Under the pieces are notes generated by a model. It was not told where the DNA came from, did not search any database, and saw nothing but the letters and a program-made list of their open reading frames with translations. A program made the translations under genes and the position numbers. A stretch of DNA of 5,904 bases from an uncultured Planctomycetaceae bacterium (lineage in GTDB: Bacteria > Planctomycetota > Planctomycetia > Pirellulales > Pirellulaceae): the NCBI GenBank assembly GCA_903927685.1, contig CAIYOB010000946.1, positions 1 to 5,904 on the forward strand, in the 5' to 3' direction. Shown in pieces: positions 1-3,679 of this stretch. The number at the start of each line of letters is the position of its first letter. The first letter of the stretch is position 1.

Positions 1-173
1 CCGCCGTCATGGGCGAGGAAAGCCGCTGCCGGCACAAGGAGCACCTGATCCGCAAGATCGCCTGGCGGATTCAGGCTCTGGCCGACGGCGACCTGACCGA
101 GCGGGCACGGCGCCGGGCCAAAGAACTGGCCAACGACGCCGACGTCCGCGTCACGCCGCCACGGGAATTGTAG
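1..173 (+). CDS. DUF2924 family protein, C-terminal part (5' end outside window)
   Basis: An open frame enters from the left edge (first full codon at 3) and ends with TAG at 171-173. The visible residues include GEESRCRHKEHLIRKIAWR, then IQALADGDLTERARRRAKEL, and a tail ending in TPPREL. The order 'basic stretch, LIRKIAWRIQ, G-D-LTERARRRA-ELA' matches my memory of the DUF2924 domain C-terminus, found in phage-like regions and repeatedly in planctomycete genomes, often near site-specific recombinases. Its biochemical function is not known. About 56 residues are visible; full-length members are longer, so most of the protein lies to the left. An ATG at 9 lies inside the domain and is unlikely to be the start. 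No recombinase follows within the window. The family call is by motif memory, not a search. Confidence 0.72.
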   Translation, partial: AVMGEESRCRHKEHLIRKIAWRIQALADGDLTERARRRAKELANDADVRVTPPREL

Positions 174-222
174 GCAACAGATGATTCCCCTGCCACACAC
201 GGCGGCTGCGGCTGTTCCTCTG

Positions 223-319
223 GCACGCCTCCGGCGTGCGGAAACCGTGCTGGGCCGCCGTGTCCCGGTGGTGTCGCTGCGCTCAACCACCGGCCAATTT
301 CTGGGAACCCTCCGGGTTC
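223..319. repeat. cluster of three tandem hairpins between convergent genes
   Basis: Three perfect inverted repeats lie in 97 bases. The first pairs 223-229 with 233-239 (7 bp, loop TCC). The second pairs 265-272 (CCGGTGGT) with 286-293 (ACCACCGG), 8 bp with a 13-base loop. The third pairs 305-310 (GAACCC) with 314-319 (GGGTTC), 6 bp, again with loop TCC. The stretch sits between the plus-strand gene ending at 173 and the minus-strand gene ending at 388, so it could act as a bidirectional terminator or mRNA end stabiliser. No T-tract follows any stem, so a classical intrinsic terminator is not supported. The pattern resembles palindromic intergenic repeats I recall from planctomycete genomes; copy number cannot be judged from one window. 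No convincing gene was seen in 174-387. Confidence 0.6.
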
Positions 320-364
320 ACTGCGCCGACCCGGACCGCGCGGGCGGACACGCTGAAGCGGGAT

Positions 365-388
365 GCGGAAGACGGATGACAATTCCGC
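365..388 (-). terminator. possible hairpin at the end of the small membrane protein gene
   Basis: GCGGAA at 365-370 pairs perfectly with TTCCGC at 383-388, leaving a 12-base loop. On the minus strand this hairpin begins at the last base of the TAG stop (388-390) of the 123-residue gene, where an mRNA 3'-end structure is expected. The stem is short (6 bp) and no run of T follows on the minus strand, so factor-independent termination is doubtful. Confidence 0.25.
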
Positions 389-759
389 TACGGTATCCAC
401 GCGCGTCGTTCAAAGTTTGCGTGTCGAAGCCCTCCGTCCGGGCCGTAATCCAGCAGGATCTCGATCTCCGCTCTTTCGCTTAGGGTGTTGTCGGGAATCC
501 TGCCGCACAGGTCGGCATCGTCACTGTCTTCCACCACTTCAACGCCGTGGCGTGCGAACCAAGCCTTCGCGTCCTGTATGTCCGACCCAACGGGTAGGCT
601 TGAATGCAGATCAGCAGCAAGGCGCTCGACGTCGCTGCCGTTGAACAGGCGGTCCGCGACACGCGACAACACGCCGCAGCAAACGCACAACACCATCGTG
701 ACGATTGCCAGAAGCAACAGTCGTTGACGTCGCCCGGAGGGCGTCCAGGGATCGAGCAT
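388..759 (-). CDS. small single-pass membrane protein of unknown function (123 aa)
   Basis: The protein has a short basic N-terminus (GRRQR at 9-13), one hydrophobic segment at about 14-31 containing a cysteine cluster (CVCC, 25-28), and a soluble domain of about 90 residues. The topology suggests an N-in anchor with the soluble part outside the cytoplasmic membrane. There is no proper lipobox, so a lipoprotein is not supported. The soluble part reads 'LPVGSDIQDAKAWFARHGVE', then an acidic stretch, then 'EIEILLDYGPDGGLRHANFE'. This 'L-x-x-G-S... helix ... strand, turn PDG, strand' layout is reminiscent of small SmpA/BamE-like envelope domains, but that is inference. The ATG at 757-759 is preceded on the minus strand by AAGGAGGG (773-766), 7 bases from the GGAGG core, which makes the start convincing. 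The gene lies 84 bases downstream of the exported hydrolase-like gene on the same strand with no clear terminator between, so co-transcription is possible. I do not recognise the family. Confidence 0.75.
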   Translation of the reverse strand: MLDPWTPSGRRQRLLLLAIVTMVLCVCCGVLSRVADRLFNGSDVERLAADLHSSLPVGSDIQDAKAWFARHGVEVVEDSDDADLCGRIPDNTLSERAEIEILLDYGPDGGLRHANFERRAWIP

Positions 760-843
760 CCGTTTCCCTCCTTCCCACCGCGTGAATCACAAAACCGTGA
801 GTTGGACTCTCAACGCTCCAGTCCGATCGGCCGGCCTCGGGCC

Positions 844-2349
844 TCAGACGCGGCGCAGGATGGTCAGCGAGCGGGGGGCCAGCGACCATTGTTTCGCGGC
901 GGTGGCGGAAGGGGTGTCGGCGGGCGCATACGCGTCTCCAGTCGCGACTTGAGCCGAGGTCCGAGCGTAATTGGCCAGCACGAGGTACAGATCCCGGTTG
1001 GCAAACACGGACGCTACCGTGTCGGGCGGCAGAGCCTCGGCAAATAGATCGGAGTCGCTGATCTCGAGCCAGGCCCACGTGCCGTCTTCCACCAGCGGCA
1101 GGTATTGCTTCAGCCAGCGGGCGTGCGTGGGCCGAGTCTCCGGCCGCTCGGGGACGGAGTCCCAACCGCCGTAGGTGTACGGGCCCTGGGGATGGGCCTG
1201 GTAGTACTGCCAAGCCTCGCGGCAGCGCCGGACCCAGAAATCCTGTTCGGACGCATACTGGACGCCGGGGATCATGCCCCGCTCGCCGGTGAATGGGCGG
1301 CCGGCCTGCAGCACCGGGAACTGCAGATAGGGGATCGCGTGCAGGTAGGGCTCGTCGGCGTTCTCGATTTTCGCAAACGTCATGTCGAGGCACGGCACGA
1401 CGTACGGGGGATGGTTCTTGACCGCCGCCCGCAAGGCATCCACCTGGTTCACGCCTTCGCCTACCCACAGGTAATCGTAGACTTTTAAGCCCGCCGTGCG
1501 CGGCTGGTCAGCGGCGTCGACATGCAGTTTCAAGATCCCGCCTCGCCGCTGGACTTCGGCGTAGATCAGGGCCAGCAGGTCGGTGAACGCGCCGTCGTAC
1601 TCGGGGGTCTCGTCGAACGCCGGGACTTCGTCCGCGGCGGGCGGCTGGCTCGGCTTGCGAACGTTCTGGACATATCCGCCGTCGATGTAGATGCCGTCCA
1701 GTTCGTAGGTGTCCAGGATCCGCGCGATCCGAGGCAGCAGGAAGGCGCGCCAACCGGGGCTGGCCGGTGAACAACGGGCCATGTTCCAGTAGCCGACCAC
1801 CAGGTTGTCGCCCGCGCGCGACCACTCCTGGCGGAATTCCGGGTCGGTCCGCTGCAAGAAGCAGGTCGAGGCGTACGTCAGGATCTTCATCCCGCGGCGG
1901 TGGACCATGTCGATGAAGCGGCAGAATCCAGCCGGGTTCAAGGCCGTGTACTTGTCGCCCCCGAACAGCCGCAGGGAGTCGTTCCAGTCGTCGAAGACCT
2001 GGATCAACTGGATGCCGTGTTCCCGTAAGCGGTCCAGTTCGCGCTCGTCATATTCGCCCGGGTCCCACGGTTGGCGGCAGGGATACTCGCCCAGGTTGTA
2101 GCAGCACTGGGCCGGCAGGTAGTTGCTGACCAGGTGCTTGCGCAGGCAGGCCCGGATGGCCCGCGACGCGACCCCGATGTTCTGCAATCGGCGGCGGTGA
2201 TCGTCGGCCGAGTAGCGATTCACAATCGCCGGCGTGTCGGCGGCGCTCGCGCTGCTGACAGCGGCTGAACAGGCGTCGGAACGCACGGATAGAACCGAGC
2301 CCGCGACGGCCGCCTGGGCGCCCGTTTTCAGAAAATCCCGTCGATGCAT
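844..2349 (-). CDS. Tat-exported TIM-barrel protein, probable glycoside hydrolase-like enzyme (501 aa)
   Basis: The N-terminus MHRRDFLKTGAQAAVAG is a twin-arginine signal (RR at 3-4, FLK at 6-8), with an alanine-rich segment and possible cleavage near ASA/AD (34-38), so the enzyme is likely exported folded. The body alternates strands and helices like a (beta/alpha)8 barrel: GIQLIQVFDDWND (112-124), GMKILTYAS (153-161), DGIYIDGG (218-225), ILKLHVDAAD (272-281), YLWVGEG (293-299). Asp223, in a 'G-x-x-x-D' strand end, is a candidate nucleophile, and Asp278, Asp281 and Glu298 are candidate partners. These are guesses from position. The C-terminus (about 445-501, VASVFANRDLYLVLANY ... APRSLTILRR) looks like the beta-sandwich that closes many alpha-glycosidase-type enzymes. 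I cannot assign a numbered GH family or substrate. The ATG start is supported by GAGGAG at 2363-2358, 8 bases upstream; the stop is TGA at 846-844. It is the likely first gene of a minus-strand unit with the 123-residue protein. Confidence 0.82.
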   Translation of the reverse strand: MHRRDFLKTGAQAAVAGSVLSVRSDACSAAVSSASAADTPAIVNRYSADDHRRRLQNIGVASRAIRACLRKHLVSNYLPAQCCYNLGEYPCRQPWDPGEYDERELDRLREHGIQLIQVFDDWNDSLRLFGGDKYTALNPAGFCRFIDMVHRRGMKILTYASTCFLQRTDPEFRQEWSRAGDNLVVGYWNMARCSPASPGWRAFLLPRIARILDTYELDGIYIDGGYVQNVRKPSQPPAADEVPAFDETPEYDGAFTDLLALIYAEVQRRGGILKLHVDAADQPRTAGLKVYDYLWVGEGVNQVDALRAAVKNHPPYVVPCLDMTFAKIENADEPYLHAIPYLQFPVLQAGRPFTGERGMIPGVQYASEQDFWVRRCREAWQYYQAHPQGPYTYGGWDSVPERPETRPTHARWLKQYLPLVEDGTWAWLEISDSDLFAEALPPDTVASVFANRDLYLVLANYARTSAQVATGDAYAPADTPSATAAKQWSLAPRSLTILRRV

Positions 2350-2536
2350 GGTGGGTACTCCTCGCCGAAAATGCCGGGGCGTGCCAACCCGGACAGCGTC
2401 CAGGTTCCCGGGAGTTCATTCTGACGGGGCGACGGTAGCCAGGCAAGGACAAGCACGCCCGGCGGCGACCATGTCGGGCGTCAAGGCTCGCGGGGCGGCG
2501 ATACTGTGGTCGTAATATTTTGGCCGTAAGCCGTTG

Positions 2537-2573
2537 TCGAAGCGGCGTTTCCGGCCTACATTCAACGCTTCGA
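2537..2573. repeat. 8-bp inverted repeat upstream of the dehydrogenase
   Basis: TCGAAGCG at 2537-2544 and CGCTTCGA at 2566-2573 are perfect inverted copies with a 21-base spacer, about 93 bases before the dehydrogenase start. A competing pairing exists between GGCCG (2522-2526) and CGGCC (2552-2556). It could be an operator, an mRNA leader hairpin, or a worn intergenic palindromic repeat. The sequence alone does not decide. Confidence 0.4.
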
Positions 2574-2651
2574 ATGGGCCGCGGAGCCGCGCGTTGCCGC
2601 TGCGGTGGCGTGTGCCGGCGGTCCGGCGGCCCGCACGATGGGATCACACGC

Positions 2652-2657
2652 AGGAGG
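2652..2657 (+). promoter_or_regulatory. ribosome binding site that fixes the dehydrogenase start
   Basis: AGGAGG lies 8 bases before the ATG at 2666. The open frame extends back to a TTG at 2534, but that start lacks such a site and would add 44 residues not expected in the family. This site therefore selects 2666. Confidence 0.85.
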
Positions 2658-2665
2658 ATTCGCGC

Positions 2666-3676
2666 ATGTTTCACGGCTACGCCGTTCACGAACCCCGTGG
2701 GGAACTCCGTCCCTTTGAATACGACCTGGGCCCGTTGGGGGACGACGAGATCGAGATCCAGGTCCGGCATTGCGGGTTGTGCCACAGCGACTTGAGCATG
2801 GTCAACAATGACTGGCAGGTCAGCCAGTATCCGCTGGTGCCGGGCCACGAGGTTGTGGGCACGATTGTCGCCGCGGGCCGCAACGTCCGCCACCTGACCG
2901 CAGGCCAGCGGGTCGGCGTGGGGTGGTTTGCCAAGTCGTGCATGACGTGCGAATGGTGCCAGCGTGGCGATCACAACTTGTGCGGCTCGGCGCAAGGCAT
3001 CTTCGGCAGCGTCGGCCGTTACGGCGGGTTTGCCGATCGCGTCCGCATCGACCAGGGCTGGGCCACCGTCCTGCCGGACAAGTTGGACATCGCCAAGGCC
3101 GGCCCGCTGTTCTGCGGCGGGATCACCGTGTTCAATCCGATTCTGCAAGCGAACGTCCGGCCCGTGGATCGCGTGGGTGTGGTCGGGATCGGCGGGCTGG
3201 GGCACATGGCCCTGCAGTTCCTGGACAAGTGGGGTTGCGAGGTGACGGCGTTCTCCAGCCACGCCGACAAAGAGGCGGAAGCCCGGCAGATGGGCGCGGA
3301 TCATTTCGTCAATTCGGCCGATCCCCAAGCCCTGCGGGCGGTCGCCGGCTCGTTCGACTTTATCCTGGTCACCGTGAACGTGCCCCTGGATTGGCCGGCG
3401 TATCTGGCGGCCCTGCGCCCGCGCGGCCGGTTGCACTTCGTCGGTGTACCTCCCGACGTCACCACCGCGGTGATGCCGCTGATCGTCAGCCAGAAGACCA
3501 TCTCCGCCACGCCGCTGGGGTCACCCGCGTCTGCCGCCATGATGGTGGACTTCGCCGCCCGGCACGGGATCGCGCCGCTGGTCGAGCATCTGCCGCTGGG
3601 GCAGGTGAACGAAGCCTTGGAGCGGTTGCGGCAAGGCCGGCCGCGATACCGGATCGTGCTGGACATGGAGGGCTGA
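2666..3676 (+). CDS. zinc-dependent alcohol dehydrogenase / aldehyde reductase, CAD/YahK-type (336 aa)
   Basis: This is a complete medium-chain dehydrogenase that interconverts alcohols and aldehydes with a nicotinamide cofactor in the cytoplasm. The GroES-like N-terminal domain holds the catalytic zinc site: Cys39 in CGLCHSD (36-42), His61-Glu62 in PGHEVVG, and Cys150 in LFCGGITVFNP. The structural zinc lobe has Cys92, Cys95, Cys98 and Cys106 (CMTCEWCQRGDHNLC). The Rossmann motif is GIGGLG at 174-179. After the second strand, FSS (196-198) with Lys202 replaces the acidic residue of NAD enzymes, as in NADP-using cinnamyl-alcohol-dehydrogenase relatives, so NADP(H) preference is inferred. The usual C-terminal 'RYRIVLDM' is present, so the protein is full length (family about 340-350). 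The physiological substrate cannot be told; relatives such as YahK are broad aldehyde reductases. The helicase gene follows almost without a gap and shares the 3' end of this gene for its ribosome site. Confidence 0.93.
   Translation: MFHGYAVHEPRGELRPFEYDLGPLGDDEIEIQVRHCGLCHSDLSMVNNDWQVSQYPLVPGHEVVGTIVAAGRNVRHLTAGQRVGVGWFAKSCMTCEWCQRGDHNLCGSAQGIFGSVGRYGGFADRVRIDQGWATVLPDKLDIAKAGPLFCGGITVFNPILQANVRPVDRVGVVGIGGLGHMALQFLDKWGCEVTAFSSHADKEAEARQMGADHFVNSADPQALRAVAGSFDFILVTVNVPLDWPAYLAALRPRGRLHFVGVPPDVTTAVMPLIVSQKTISATPLGSPASAAMMVDFAARHGIAPLVEHLPLGQVNEALERLRQGRPRYRIVLDMEG
3667..3672 (+). promoter_or_regulatory. ribosome binding site for the helicase, inside the dehydrogenase 3' end
   Basis: GGAGGG overlaps the penultimate dehydrogenase codons, just before its TGA (3674-3676). 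It stands 7 bases before the CTG at 3680, ideal spacing. No comparably good site precedes the other in-frame candidates, TTG at 3719 and GTG at 3740. The arrangement implies translational coupling: ribosomes finishing the dehydrogenase would expose or reinitiate at this site. Confidence 0.6.
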
Positions 3677-3679
3677 TCG

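Larger units (their letters stand above)
2350..2665. other. divergent intergenic region (316 bases)
   Basis: This stretch separates the minus-strand hydrolase-like gene from the plus-strand dehydrogenase and should hold promoters for both. Each end carries a clear Shine-Dalgarno site. The interior is GC-rich apart from a short AT patch at 2513-2520 (TAATATTT), the only -10-like sequence seen; no matching -35 was found, so no promoter is called. It also holds the inverted repeat at 2537-2573 and two copies of CCGGCGG (2615-2621 and 2623-2629) one base apart. No credible small gene was seen. Confidence 0.5.

Noticed and set aside
71..483. Small frames on both strands over the hairpin region (71-400 minus; 181-483 plus)
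   Set aside because: They overlap the DUF2924 end or the small membrane protein, have no ribosome sites, and read through palindromic DNA.
760..843. Terminator between the exported protein gene and the small membrane protein gene
   Set aside because: Only a weak 4-bp pairing (GTTG/CAAC) and short self-complementary GC words were found, with no T-tract.
611..1468. 285-codon minus-strand frame overlapping the exported protein and the small membrane protein
   Set aside because: It is an Arg-rich alternative frame; the overlapping genes have good ribosome sites and protein-like features.
2513..2518. TAATAT as a -10 promoter box
   Set aside because: No -35-like hexamer sits at suitable spacing on either strand, so it is mentioned only within the intergenic entry.
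2534..2665. 44-residue N-terminal extension of the dehydrogenase from a TTG at 2534
   Set aside because: There is no ribosome site, the extension is Arg-rich and unlike the family, and the ATG at 2666 has AGGAGG 8 bases upstream.
2048..3436. 462-codon minus-strand frame covering the dehydrogenase, the intergenic region and the start of the exported protein gene
   Set aside because: It crosses two confidently assigned genes and shows no domain; it is antisense to the zinc-binding dehydrogenase sequence.
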